Of a stretch of 42,090 nucleotides of DNA, positions 25,555 to 34,661 are shown one piece after another. Numbering within the stretch: position 1 is the first letter of the stretch; each line of letters starts with the position of its first letter. The notes below the pieces were generated by a model. That model saw nothing but the letters and a program-made list of their open reading frames with translations. It did no database searches and was not told where the DNA came from. Made by a program: the position numbers and the translations under genes. Source of the DNA: CAZJFH01 sp964545205 (GTDB taxonomy: Bacteria; Pseudomonadota; Alphaproteobacteria; Rhodospirillales; Magnetospirillaceae); the NCBI GenBank assembly GCA_964545205.1, contig CAZJFH010000042.1:1-42090 (forward strand). Reading direction: 5' to 3'.

Positions 25555-26696
25555 TCCATCGCCGCCGCGACGCCGCCGGGGTCGTGCGGCACGCCGGCCA
25601 GGCGCAGGCCCATCTCGACCCCCGACAGCGTGCCGGTGAGCATCAGGTCGTTGAAGTCGCCGAGATGGCCGATGCGGAACACCTTGCCGGCGACCTTGCC
25701 GAGGCCGTTGCCGAGCGACAGGTCGAAACGCTCCAGGATCGTCCGGCGCAGGGCGTCGGCGTCGTGGCCCTCGGGCAGCAGCACCGCCGTCAGCGCATTC
25801 GAGTATTCCGCCGGCTCGGCGCACAGCACCTCGAGCCCCCAGGCCCGCACCGCGCGCCGCGTCGCCTCGCCATGGCGGGCGTGGCGGGCGAACACGTTGT
25901 CCAGGCCCTCCTCCTCGAGCATGGCGATCGCCTCGCGCAGGCCGTAGAGCATGTTGGTGGCCGGCGTGTAGGGAAAGAAGCCCGAGGCGTTGGGCGAGAG
26001 CATCTCGCGCCAGTCCCAGTACGAGCGCGGCATCGCGTTGGCCTGCGCCGCCGCCAGCGCCTTGTCCGAGATCGCGTTGAAGCCGAGGCCGGGCGGCAGC
26101 ATCAGCCCCTTCTGCGACCCGCACACCGTGACGTCGACGCCCCAGTCGTCGTGCCGGTAGTCCATCGAGCCCAGCGACGAGATGGTGTCGACCATCAACA
26201 GCGCCGGATGGTCGGCGCGGTCGATGGCGGCGCGGATTTCGGGAATGCGGCTGGCGACCCCGGTCGAGGTCTCGTTGTGCACCACCATCACCGCCTTGAT
26301 CGCCCGTTCGCGGTCGGCGCGCAGGCGCTCCTGGATCGCCGCCGGGTCGGCGCCGTGGCGCCAGTCGCCGGGCAGGAACTCGACCTCGACGCCGAAGCGG
26401 CGCGCCAGGTTGCGCCACAGCGTCGCGAACTGTCCGGTCTCGTACATCAGCACCCGGTCGCCCGGCGACAGCGTGTTGACGATCGCCGCCTCCCAGGCGC
26501 CGGTGCCGGAGGACGGGAAGATCACCACCGGATTCTCGGTGCGGAAGACGCGCTTGATCCCGGCCAGCACCTCGGCGCCGAGGCGGGCGAAGTCGGGCCC
26601 GCGATGGTCGATCGTCGGCCGGTCCATCGCCCGCAGGATGCGGTCGGGGACGTTGGTGGGCCCGGGGATCTGCAGAAAATGGCGGCCGCTCGGCAT
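25530..26696 (-). CDS. Class V aminotransferase (serine-glyoxylate / alanine-glyoxylate type)
   Basis: A 388-residue PLP enzyme. The Schiff-base lysine is K196 in VCGSQKGLML; PGPTNVPDRIL at the N-terminus and SSGTGAWEAAIVNTLSPGD are typical of serine-glyoxylate and alanine-glyoxylate aminotransferases. The likely reaction moves an amino group from serine or alanine to glyoxylate, giving glycine, as in photorespiration-like or serine-cycle metabolism. GGAGG lies six bases before the ATG at 26694-26696. It is divergent from a D-2-hydroxyacid dehydrogenase across 129 bases, which fits a joint role in 2-oxo/hydroxyacid turnover. Confidence 0.9.
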   Translation of the reverse strand: MPSGRHFLQIPGPTNVPDRILRAMDRPTIDHRGPDFARLGAEVLAGIKRVFRTENPVVIFPSSGTGAWEAAIVNTLSPGDRVLMYETGQFATLWRNLARRFGVEVEFLPGDWRHGADPAAIQERLRADRERAIKAVMVVHNETSTGVASRIPEIRAAIDRADHPALLMVDTISSLGSMDYRHDDWGVDVTVCGSQKGLMLPPGLGFNAISDKALAAAQANAMPRSYWDWREMLSPNASGFFPYTPATNMLYGLREAIAMLEEEGLDNVFARHARHGEATRRAVRAWGLEVLCAEPAEYSNALTAVLLPEGHDADALRRTILERFDLSLGNGLGKVAGKVFRIGHLGDFNDLMLTGTLSGVEMGLRLAGVPHDPGGVAAAMDYLADTAR

Positions 26697-26825
26697 CGTG
26701 TTCCTCCGTGACTGCCCTCGAATGGTGCCGCCAAGCCCCGGTCGCGGCAAGCCGGTTCGGCTTCGACCATCGTCCTAGCGCCAATGGGCGGGACGCGCGC
26801 CCGCCGCGGTCGCTATAATGCCGCC

Positions 26826-29768
26826 ATGCACCAGCCCGACTCAGCAGCCCCGCGCCCGACCATCCGCCACGGCGACCCGCGCCTGGCGCGGCGGCTGGCG
26901 GCGGCGCTGAAGGGCGAGGTGCTGTTCGATCCGGTCTCGCGCGGCCAGTACGCCACCGACGCCTCGATCTACCAGATCGAGCCGATCGGCGTCGTGGTGC
27001 CGCGCGATGCCGACGACGTCGCCGCCGCGATCGCCATCGCCGCCGAGGAGGGCGTGCCGCTGCTGCCGCGCGGCGGCGGCACCTCGCAGTGCGGCCAGAC
27101 GGTCGGCGAGGCGCTGGTGCTCGACTGCTCGAAGCACATGAACCGAATGGTCGCGCTGGACGCCGGGAACCGCCGCGCCGTCGTCCAGCCCGGCCTGGTG
27201 CTCGACCGCCTCAACGCGCAGCTCAGGCCGCACGGGCTGTTCTTTCCGGTCGACGTCTCGACCGGCAACCGCGCCACCATCGGCGGCATGGCCGGCAACA
27301 ACTCCTGCGGCGCCCGCTCGCTGCGCTACGGCACCATGCGCGACAACGTCGCCGCCATCGACGCGCTGCTGCCCGACGGCACGGCGCTGGACTTCGGCTG
27401 GGTGCCGGCCAATCTCGACGGCCAGTCGGCGCGGCTGGCCGAGATGGTCCAGAACCTGCGCCGGCTGCATGCCGGCATCGCCGACGAGATCGAGGCGCGC
27501 TTTCCCAAGCTGATGCGCCGGGTCGGCGGCTACAACCTCGACAGCATCGACCCGGCCGGGCACAACCTGGCGCATCTGCTGGTCGGCTCGGAGGGCACGC
27601 TGGGCTTCTTCCGCTCGGTGACCCTCGACCTGCAGCCGCTGCCCGGCCACAAGGTGCTGGGCGTCTGCCATTTCCCCAGCTTCCACGCGGCGATGGCCAA
27701 CACCCGCCACATCGTCGCGCTGGGGCCGACCGCGGTCGAGCTGGTCGACAGCACGATGATCGCGCTGTCGCGCGACATCGCGCAGTTCCGCCCGGTCGTC
27801 GAGCGCTTCGTGCGCGGCGAGCCCGACGCGCTGCTGCTGGTCGAGTTCGCCGGCGACGATGCCGCCGACAACCTGCGCCGCCTGCGCATGCTGGTCGAGC
27901 TGATGGGCGAGCTGGGCTTTCCCGGCGCCGTCGTCGAGGCCACCGATCCCGCCTTCCAGGCCCAGGTCTGGGAGGTGCGCAAGCAGGGCCTCAACATCAT
28001 GATGTCGATGAAAGGCGACGGAAAGCCGGTCTCGTTCATCGAGGACTGCGCCGTGCGCCTGGAGGACCTGGCCGACTACACCGCGCGGCTGACCGAGGTG
28101 TTCGCAAGGCACGGCACCACCGGCACCTGGTACGCCCATGCCTCGGTCGGCTGCCTGCACGTCCGCCCGATCCTCAACATGAAGGACCCCGCCGACGTCG
28201 CCAAGATGCGCGCCATCGCCGAGGAAGCCTTCGCCATGGTGCGCGAATACAAGGGCTCGCATTCCGGCGAGCACGGCGACGGGCTGGTGCGCAGCGAGTT
28301 CCACCGGCCGATGTTCGGCGACCGCCTGGTCGAGTCCTTCGCCGAGGTCAAGCGGCTGTTCGACCCGGCCGGCCTGATGAACCCCGGCAAGATCGTCGAT
28401 CCGCCGAAGATGGACGACCGGGCGCTGTTCCGCTTCAAGCCGGGCTACGCCGCCGAGGTGCCCGAGACCCTGTTCGACTGGTCGGACTGGGGCGGCTTCG
28501 ACCGCGCCGTCGAGATGTGCAACAACAACGGCGCCTGCCGCAAGCCGGCCGGCGGCGTCATGTGCCCGAGCTTCCGCGCCACCGGCGACGAGCGCCACCT
28601 GACCCGCGGCCGCGCCAACGCGCTGCGGCTGGCGCTATCCGGCCAGCTCGGCGCCGGCGCGCTGACCTCGGACGCGCTGTGGGCGACGCTGGAGCTGTGC
28701 CTGTCGTGCAAGGCCTGCCGCCGCGAATGCCCGACCGGCGTCGACATGGCCCGGATGAAGGCCGAGGTCGCGCACCAGCGCCGCGAGGCCGGCAAGGGCC
28801 GCGACCTGCGCGCGCGCCTGCTCGCCGGGCTGCCGGCCTGGGCGCCGTGGGCGGCGCCGTTCGGGGCGCTGCTGAACCTGCGCGACCGCGCCCCCGCCCT
28901 CGCCCGGCTGTCGGAGCGGCTGCTCGGTTTCGCCGCGCGCCGGCCGCTGCCGCGCTGGCACCCCGATCCGTTCCGCGAGACCACCGACCGCGCTCCGGTC
29001 GGCGACGGCAAGGACGTCGTGCTGTTCGCCGACTGCACCAACAGATGGTTCGAGCCCGACACCCTGCGCGCCGCCAAGGCGGTGCTCGAAGCCGCCGGCA
29101 TGCGGGTGCACCTGCCGCGCGCGCTCGACGGCAACCGGCCGCTGTGCTGCGGCCGCACCTGGCTGGCCGCCGGCGACGGCGAGCGCGCCCGCGCCGAGCT
29201 GCGCCGCACCGCCGAGGCGCTGCGTGTCTTCACCGCCGAGGGCGTGCCGGTGATCGGGCTGGAGCCGTCGTGCCTGCTGACCTTCCGCGACGAACTGCCG
29301 GCGCTGCTCGACGACCGGCCGGCCCGCAACCTGGCGCGGCGGGCGGTGCTGCTCGAGGAATGGCTCGACGCCGAGCACCAGGCCGGCCGGCTCGACCTGC
29401 CGCTGGCGGCCTTGCCGGGGACCCGCGCGGTCCTGCACGGCCACTGCCACCAGAAGGCGTTCGGCCTGCTGCCGGCCACCGAGCGGGTGCTGCGGCTGAT
29501 CCCCGGCCTGGAGGTCGAGACCATCGAATCGACCTGCTGCGGCATGGCCGGCAGCTTCGGCTACGAGGCCGAGCACTACGAGACCGCGATGGCGATCGGC
29601 GAGCAGTCGGTGCTGCCGCAAATGCGTGCGGCGCCCGAGGACGCGGTGGTGATCGCCGCCGGCACGAGCTGCCGCTGCCAGATCAGGGACGGCGCCGACC
29701 GGCTCGCGGTCCATCCGGCGGAGCTGCTGCGGCGGGCGCTGGCCGCGCGGGGGCTCGCCACGCCCTGA
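26826..29768 (+). CDS. D-2-hydroxyglutarate / D-lactate dehydrogenase with Fe-S domain (YdiJ-like)
   Basis: A 980-residue flavo-iron-sulfur protein, close to the length of E. coli YdiJ. An FAD PCMH domain (LLPRGGGTSQCGQTVG, GNNSCGARSLRYGTMRDNV) is followed by the FAD-oxidase C-terminal domain with SGEHGDGLVRSEFHR. Then come cysteines C565, C571 and C580, a 4Fe-4S motif C625-x2-C628-x2-C631-x3-C635, and a CCG-type domain with C774/C775 and STCCGMAGSFGYE. It would oxidise D-2-hydroxyglutarate or D-lactate and pass electrons through Fe-S centres to the quinone pool. The ATG at 26826 gives the family N-terminus; a TATAAT-like stretch lies just upstream. Confidence 0.92.
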   Translation: MHQPDSAAPRPTIRHGDPRLARRLAAALKGEVLFDPVSRGQYATDASIYQIEPIGVVVPRDADDVAAAIAIAAEEGVPLLPRGGGTSQCGQTVGEALVLDCSKHMNRMVALDAGNRRAVVQPGLVLDRLNAQLRPHGLFFPVDVSTGNRATIGGMAGNNSCGARSLRYGTMRDNVAAIDALLPDGTALDFGWVPANLDGQSARLAEMVQNLRRLHAGIADEIEARFPKLMRRVGGYNLDSIDPAGHNLAHLLVGSEGTLGFFRSVTLDLQPLPGHKVLGVCHFPSFHAAMANTRHIVALGPTAVELVDSTMIALSRDIAQFRPVVERFVRGEPDALLLVEFAGDDAADNLRRLRMLVELMGELGFPGAVVEATDPAFQAQVWEVRKQGLNIMMSMKGDGKPVSFIEDCAVRLEDLADYTARLTEVFARHGTTGTWYAHASVGCLHVRPILNMKDPADVAKMRAIAEEAFAMVREYKGSHSGEHGDGLVRSEFHRPMFGDRLVESFAEVKRLFDPAGLMNPGKIVDPPKMDDRALFRFKPGYAAEVPETLFDWSDWGGFDRAVEMCNNNGACRKPAGGVMCPSFRATGDERHLTRGRANALRLALSGQLGAGALTSDALWATLELCLSCKACRRECPTGVDMARMKAEVAHQRREAGKGRDLRARLLAGLPAWAPWAAPFGALLNLRDRAPALARLSERLLGFAARRPLPRWHPDPFRETTDRAPVGDGKDVVLFADCTNRWFEPDTLRAAKAVLEAAGMRVHLPRALDGNRPLCCGRTWLAAGDGERARAELRRTAEALRVFTAEGVPVIGLEPSCLLTFRDELPALLDDRPARNLARRAVLLEEWLDAEHQAGRLDLPLAALPGTRAVLHGHCHQKAFGLLPATERVLRLIPGLEVETIESTCCGMAGSFGYEAEHYETAMAIGEQSVLPQMRAAPEDAVVIAAGTSCRCQIRDGADRLAVHPAELLRRALAARGLATP

Positions 29769-29811
29769 CGGCTCGGTTATCCTCGCGTCGCGTGTCAACG
29801 GAGCCGATCGC

Positions 29812-31329
29812 GTGAGCAAACCCGTAGTCGTCATCATCGGCGGCGGCCCGGCCGGGCTGACCGCCGCGCTGGAGCTGATCCGCCGCGGCGGCCACCATCC
29901 GGTCGTGCTCGAAGCCGGCGACGACGTCGGCGGCATCTCGCGGACCATCGTCCACAACGGCAACCGCATGGACATCGGCGGCCACCGCTTCTTCTCGAAG
30001 TCGGACTGGGTGATGAACTGGTGGCGCGAGATCCTGCCGGTCCAGCCGCTCGACGCGCCGCCGCCGGCGACCGACAAGGTGATGCTGCAGCGCGGGCGGC
30101 TGTCGCGGATCTACTACCTCAAGAAGTTCTTCGACTACCCGGTGCGGCTGTCGGCGGCGACGCTGGCCAACCTGGGACCGGCGCGGGTGGCCAGGATCGG
30201 CGCGTCCTATGCCTGGGCGCGGCTGTTTCCGCGCCGGCCCGAGCGCTCGCTGGAGGATTTCCTGATCAACCGCTTCGGCCAGGCCCTGTACCTGACCTTC
30301 TTCAAGGACTACACCGAGAAGGTCTGGGGCGTGCCCTGCGACCGGATCAGCGCCGAATGGGGCGCGCAGCGCATCAAGGGCCTCAGCGTCTCGGCCGCGC
30401 TCGCCCACGCCGCGCGCAAGCTGATCCGCGTGACGCCGGACGCGCCGGTCAAGACCAGCCTGATCGACCGTTTCCTCTATCCGAAGCTGGGTCCCGGCCA
30501 GCTCTGGCAGGAGGTCGCGCGCATGGTGGTCGAAGGCGGCGGCGAGCTGCACATGGGCCATCGGGCGGTGGGGCTGGAGCTCGAGGGCGACCGCGTCGCC
30601 CGCGTCCGGGTGCGCGACGCCTCGGGCGCCGAACGCCTGATCGACGCCGACCACGTCGTCTCGACGATGCCGGTCAGCGAGCTGGTCCACGGCCTGACGC
30701 CGCCGCCGCCGGCGGAGGTCGCCGAGGTCGCCGCCAACCTGCCCTATCGCGACTTCCTGACCGTCGGGCTGCTGCTGGCGAAGATGCGGCCCAACCCGCA
30801 GTCGCGCGCGCAGGCCGCCAACAACATGCCGCCCGACAACTGGATCTACATCCAGGAGAGCGAGGTCAAGCTCGGGCGGCTGCAGATCTTCAACAACTGG
30901 AGCCCGGCGCTGGTCGCCGATCCGGCGCGGATCTGGGTCGGGCTGGAGTACTTCTGCGCCGAGGGCGACGCGCTGTGGTCGCTTCCCGACGCCGAGATGG
31001 CGGCGCTGGCGATGCGCGAGCTGGAGATCATCGGCCTCGCCGACGCCGCCGACGTGCTCGATTCGAAGGTGGTGCGGGTGCCCAAGGCCTATCCGGCCTA
31101 TTTCGGCGCCTACGGCCGTTTCGACCTGATCCGCCGCCATCTCGACGGCATCGTCAACCTGTGGCCGGTCGGCCGCAACGGCATGCACCGCTACAACAAC
31201 CAGGACCACTCGATGCTGACCGCCAGGCTGGCGGTCGACGCCATCGTCGCCGGCACGACCGACAAGGCGCCGATCTGGGCCGTCAACATCGACGACGAGT
31301 ACCACGAGGAGAAGAGCGCCGAAGGGTGA
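29812..31329 (+). CDS. FAD-dependent oxidoreductase (amine-oxidase/UDP-galactopyranose-mutase-like)
   Basis: A 505-residue flavoprotein with the dinucleotide-binding glycine motif GGGPAGLTAALE at 10-21 and MDIGGHRFFSK, a hallmark of protoporphyrinogen-oxidase/UGM-like NAD(P)-FAD oxidoreductases of unknown substrate. The C-terminal GRNGMHRYNNQDHSM completes the FAD site. Relatives often sit among glycosyltransferase genes. It starts at a GTG with a GGAG some nine bases upstream, 43 bases after the preceding dehydrogenase. It converges on the Alg8-like gene, 16 bases apart, so shared function with the polysaccharide pair is possible but unproven. Confidence 0.86.
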   Translation: MSKPVVVIIGGGPAGLTAALELIRRGGHHPVVLEAGDDVGGISRTIVHNGNRMDIGGHRFFSKSDWVMNWWREILPVQPLDAPPPATDKVMLQRGRLSRIYYLKKFFDYPVRLSAATLANLGPARVARIGASYAWARLFPRRPERSLEDFLINRFGQALYLTFFKDYTEKVWGVPCDRISAEWGAQRIKGLSVSAALAHAARKLIRVTPDAPVKTSLIDRFLYPKLGPGQLWQEVARMVVEGGGELHMGHRAVGLELEGDRVARVRVRDASGAERLIDADHVVSTMPVSELVHGLTPPPPAEVAEVAANLPYRDFLTVGLLLAKMRPNPQSRAQAANNMPPDNWIYIQESEVKLGRLQIFNNWSPALVADPARIWVGLEYFCAEGDALWSLPDAEMAALAMRELEIIGLADAADVLDSKVVRVPKAYPAYFGAYGRFDLIRRHLDGIVNLWPVGRNGMHRYNNQDHSMLTARLAVDAIVAGTTDKAPIWAVNIDDEYHEEKSAEG

Positions 31330-31345
31330 TGCCCGAGCCGGCGTC

Positions 31346-32896
31346 TCACTCGCCGACCCCGGCCGCCGCCATCCCGGCGAGGTCGCCGACATGCGCCACC
31401 AGCAGCACGAAGGCGACCAGCATCACCAGGCCGTAGACCCCGGAGGCCAGCCCCTTGACCAGGCGCAGGCCGCCATTCTCCTCGCCGGCCGCGATGCCCT
31501 GGCGGGTCCATTCCTGGCGGTAGGGATGGAAGCTCATGAACACCTTCACCGCCGAGCCGACGAACTGGGTGTAGTACAGCAGCAGCGGAAACAGCGGATG
31601 CAGCCGGCCGGTGTTGGCGGCGAGCAGCAGGCAGTAGCCGCTGCGGGTGGCGAGCACCCACAGGCCGTAGACCACCAGAACGGCGGGGCTGTGCAGCAGC
31701 GCGGCCAGGGTGGCGAAGGTCGGACCGATCAGGGTGGTCCACATCGACAGGCGCTGGTCGACCAGGCACAGCCACAGGAACAGCCCGGTCCGCCGCGGCC
31801 CGAGCATCACGGCGCGGCCGTTGGCGCGGACCATGTTGCCGTACCAGCGGCTCATCAGCGCGACGGTGCCGGGCAGGAACCCGCCGCGCGGCATGCGCTC
31901 GAGCGGATGCGCCACCGCGTCGGGCACGTAGAGCATGTTCCAGCCGGCGCGCAGCAGGGCGAACCAGGTGCTCTTGTCGTCGCCGGTGAGCAGCGCGATG
32001 CGGCCCAGGCGCCAGTGCCGCACGACGTCGCTGCGCACCGCCAGGATGAACTCGGGCCGCACCGCCAGCTCGGCGCGAAAGATCGACAGGCGCCCGGTGA
32101 GCACCAGCAGCTTGCGCGACAGCGAGACCGAGCACATCAGGTTGTCGCGCTGGGCCATGCGCAGCCGGTACCACTCGCGCTCCAGCGCCGGGCCCTCGAC
32201 CAGCGGAACGTTCTCGGTGGTCACGGCACCCAGGTCGGCATGGGCGGCGAGCACCGAGCCCGCCCGGCGCAGGCAGTCCGGCCCGAGCAGCGTGTCGCCG
32301 TCCATCAGCACCACCTGGGAGCCCGGCAGCGGCGCCTCGGCGGCCACGATGTCGAGCGCCGCCGCCACCGCGTGCCGCTTGCCCTTGCCGCTCTGGTAGA
32401 CCGGCAGCAGCCGCAGCCGCCGGCCGCCGCCGCGGCGGTCGAGCACCCGGCGCAGCACCAGCAGGTCGGCCGGATCGGTGACGCAGGCGACGATGGTGGC
32501 GCCGACGCCGCAGGCGGCGATCTCGTCGGCGAGCCGGCCGTAGACGGCGGCGTTGACCGCGGCCGGCATCCGGAAGCTGGTGACGACGACGTACAGGTGG
32601 GACGGCATGCGGCCGAGGGCGTCGGCGGCGGCGCGGATGCGCGGGAACACCACGCGCCGGTACCAGAACGCCCGCGCCAGATGCACCGACGCCCACGAAT
32701 AGCGCCACAGCCCGATCGCCCCCATGATCAGGAAGAAGGCGACGGCGCCCGAGTCCAGCACCGCGCCGGGCAGCGATCCGGCCAGCGCGGCGGCCATCGC
32801 GGCCAGGACGAGCCAGCCGAGCCACACCGACCTCGCCCCCGAGCGCCGGCGATAGGCGGCCAGGATCGCCCGCTCCTCCCTACTCGGCGCCGGCAT
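31346..32896 (-). CDS. Alg8-like membrane glycosyltransferase (polysaccharide synthase)
   Basis: A 516-residue GT2-type synthase. Two helices (about 22-40, 50-66) precede the catalytic domain; DGD is at 199-201 in VLMDGDTLLG, TGDDKSTWF at 304-312 and QRLSMW at 381-386, followed by four or so further helices. These phrases, with WRYSWASVHLARAF and SRWYGNMVRANGRA, match Pseudomonas mannuronan synthase Alg8 along the length. The enzyme would polymerise a sugar nucleotide and push the chain through the inner membrane. Its start overlaps the end of the Alg44-like gene by 17 bases. No alginate modification or export genes (AlgD, K, E, G, X, L, I, J, F) are in the window, so the product may not be alginate. 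Confidence 0.9.
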   Translation of the reverse strand: MPAPSREERAILAAYRRRSGARSVWLGWLVLAAMAAALAGSLPGAVLDSGAVAFFLIMGAIGLWRYSWASVHLARAFWYRRVVFPRIRAAADALGRMPSHLYVVVTSFRMPAAVNAAVYGRLADEIAACGVGATIVACVTDPADLLVLRRVLDRRGGGRRLRLLPVYQSGKGKRHAVAAALDIVAAEAPLPGSQVVLMDGDTLLGPDCLRRAGSVLAAHADLGAVTTENVPLVEGPALEREWYRLRMAQRDNLMCSVSLSRKLLVLTGRLSIFRAELAVRPEFILAVRSDVVRHWRLGRIALLTGDDKSTWFALLRAGWNMLYVPDAVAHPLERMPRGGFLPGTVALMSRWYGNMVRANGRAVMLGPRRTGLFLWLCLVDQRLSMWTTLIGPTFATLAALLHSPAVLVVYGLWVLATRSGYCLLLAANTGRLHPLFPLLLYYTQFVGSAVKVFMSFHPYRQEWTRQGIAAGEENGGLRLVKGLASGVYGLVMLVAFVLLVAHVGDLAGMAAAGVGE

Positions 32897-34478
32897 CCGG
32901 CGTGTCCTCCGCGGTCGGCAGCAGCCAGTCGAGGCCGGTCAGGCGGTAGAGCATGTTGCCGAGCGGCACCCGGATGGTGACGATCGCCGGGGTTCCGGTC
33001 GGCGGCGCCGCCGCGGCGGGGTCGAGCGCCACCGTCGCCAGCGCGAAGCGTCCGAACGCCCTGAGTTCGTCGGGCAATCCGCCGCGGCCGGTGTTCTGCG
33101 GGTTCAGGGTCAAGGCGCCGATCCGGCCCTGCAGTTCCTGGGGCCGGTCGGGAAACAGCACGCCCGCGGCCATGCCGGCGCGCAGCAGCCCGACCTGCTC
33201 GGCCGGAACCAGCACGTCGACCTCGGCGGCCCGGCCGCGGACCTCGCCGAGCTCGTAGACGGTGGCGCCGCGACTGACGTACTCGCCGGCCTTGCCCAGC
33301 GCCACCTCGACGACGCAGTCGCACGGACTGCGGACCAGATAGCGCTCCTGCAGCGCGCCCAGCGCCGCCGTCTTGCCGGCCAGCGCCGCCCGGGTGACGC
33401 GGATGGCGCGGCGCAGGTCGCCCGGCGTGTCGCGGCCGGAATTGTTGTCGCCCATGTACAGCCCGGCGCCGGCCAGGCGCAGGTCTTCCTCGATGCGCGT
33501 GATCAGCGCCGAGACCTCGGCCTGCTGGCGCTCGGCGGTGCGCAGGCGCACCTCGGCCTCGTCGACGCGGCTGCGGGTGGCCTGGCCGTCGGCGGCCAGC
33601 CCGGCCAGGCGCGCGTGCAGCCGCCGGTGCGCGTCGACCTCGGCCCGGGCCAGCGCCGCCCGCCGGCGCGCCGCCGCCAGGTCCATCTTCAGCCGGTCCT
33701 CCCAGGCATAGAAGGCGGTCTCGACGTCGATCAGCGCGTCCTCCTCCTGGGCGAGGCGGCTTTCGAGCACGGCGATCTCGTGCTCGAGCTCGGCCAGAGC
33801 CTGCGGCTTGACCGGCGGCACGATCTCGAACAGCGGCGCGCCGCGGGGCACCGCGACGCCGATCGGCAGCGCCGGTCCCTGCACGAAGCCGGATTCCGGC
33901 GCCCGCGCGACGGTGCGGCCGCTGGCGACGGCGGCGTATTCCGAGCGCACGGTGAAGAACGACGCGGCGAGCGACAGCCCGCCCAGGGCGATCACGACCA
34001 TCGCCACGGCGAGCACCGCGGCGAAGCGCAGGCCGGCCGCCACCAGGCGCAACCGGCGCATGGCGGCGTCGCTGAAGACGATCTCGCCGGGGCCGCTCCG
34101 CGCGACGAGATCGGGAACCGCCACCAGCTCGCCGGCGAGATGGTTGTCGACGATGTATCCGAGCACCTCGGCCCGCTCGGTGGTCATGTCGATGAACTGG
34201 AAGCCGCGCCCGGTGCCGTCGACGACGCGCACCACCTTGGCGGTGATCTCCATCGAGGTGTCGAAGCAGGCGAAGCGCAGCAGCAGGCGGCATTTGAGGA
34301 TGTCGCCGCGCGCGGCCGGCGGCGCCCGCTCGCCGAGACCGAAGCCGCCCAGGCTCCAGTCGGCGGCCTCGTAGCGCACCCCGCCGATCTCGACCCCCAG
34401 CGGCATCTCGATGCGCGGATAGGAGCGCTGGCCGCTCTGGCTGATCCCGCCGTTGTCGCCCGTCGCGGCAATGTTCAT
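32880..34478 (-). CDS. Alg44-like PilZ/HlyD-type c-di-GMP receptor for polysaccharide synthesis
   Basis: A 532-residue protein with the Alg44 layout. An N-terminal PilZ domain has both c-di-GMP motifs intact: R18-x3-R22 (RSYPR) and D40-x-S42-x2-G45 (DWSLGG), nearly the positions of Pseudomonas Alg44. One transmembrane helix (about 133-158) is followed by a periplasmic HlyD-like part with a long coiled coil (about 220-330) and a barrel-sandwich fold (RSPCDCVVEVALGKAGEYV). Alg44 from Pseudomonas is about 389 residues; the extra length is mainly coiled coil. It would switch on the Alg8-like enzyme when c-di-GMP is high. The ATG at 34476-34478 was taken; an in-frame TTG at 34505 lacks a ribosome site. 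Confidence 0.88.
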   Translation of the reverse strand: MNIAATGDNGGISQSGQRSYPRIEMPLGVEIGGVRYEAADWSLGGFGLGERAPPAARGDILKCRLLLRFACFDTSMEITAKVVRVVDGTGRGFQFIDMTTERAEVLGYIVDNHLAGELVAVPDLVARSGPGEIVFSDAAMRRLRLVAAGLRFAAVLAVAMVVIALGGLSLAASFFTVRSEYAAVASGRTVARAPESGFVQGPALPIGVAVPRGAPLFEIVPPVKPQALAELEHEIAVLESRLAQEEDALIDVETAFYAWEDRLKMDLAAARRRAALARAEVDAHRRLHARLAGLAADGQATRSRVDEAEVRLRTAERQQAEVSALITRIEEDLRLAGAGLYMGDNNSGRDTPGDLRRAIRVTRAALAGKTAALGALQERYLVRSPCDCVVEVALGKAGEYVSRGATVYELGEVRGRAAEVDVLVPAEQVGLLRAGMAAGVLFPDRPQELQGRIGALTLNPQNTGRGGLPDELRAFGRFALATVALDPAAAAPPTGTPAIVTIRVPLGNMLYRLTGLDWLLPTAEDTPDAGAE

Positions 34479-34587
34479 GCCGCCGCATCCCCCCGCACCT
34501 GGCAAAGAGGGACAGATTAGACATTTTTTCCGTGTGGCGCGATAGCCGGTTGCGGTGCCCCGACTGCTATTCGCGCTTCCGGCGCCA

Positions 34588-34614
34588 CCGGCCGGCGGCG
34601 TGACCGCCGGCCGG
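34588..34614. terminator. Strong hairpin downstream of cytochrome b gene
   Basis: An 11-base-pair perfect stem (34588-34598 with 34604-34614) around loop CGTGA, in the 183-base gap between the cytochrome b stop and the Alg44-like start. GC-only stem, no T run. Confidence 0.55.
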
Positions 34615-34620
34615 GTGGTC

Positions 34621-34651
34621 GGCGCCGCGGCACCGGAGCCGCCGCGGCGCC
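34621..34651. terminator. Second strong hairpin downstream of cytochrome b gene
   Basis: GGCGCCGCGGC (34621-34631) and GCCGCGGCGCC (34641-34651) form a perfect 11-base-pair stem with a nine-base loop, ten bases past the cytochrome b stop. With the hairpin at 34588 it insulates the respiratory operon from the polysaccharide operon. Confidence 0.55.
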
Positions 34652-34661
34652 GGACCGGCGG

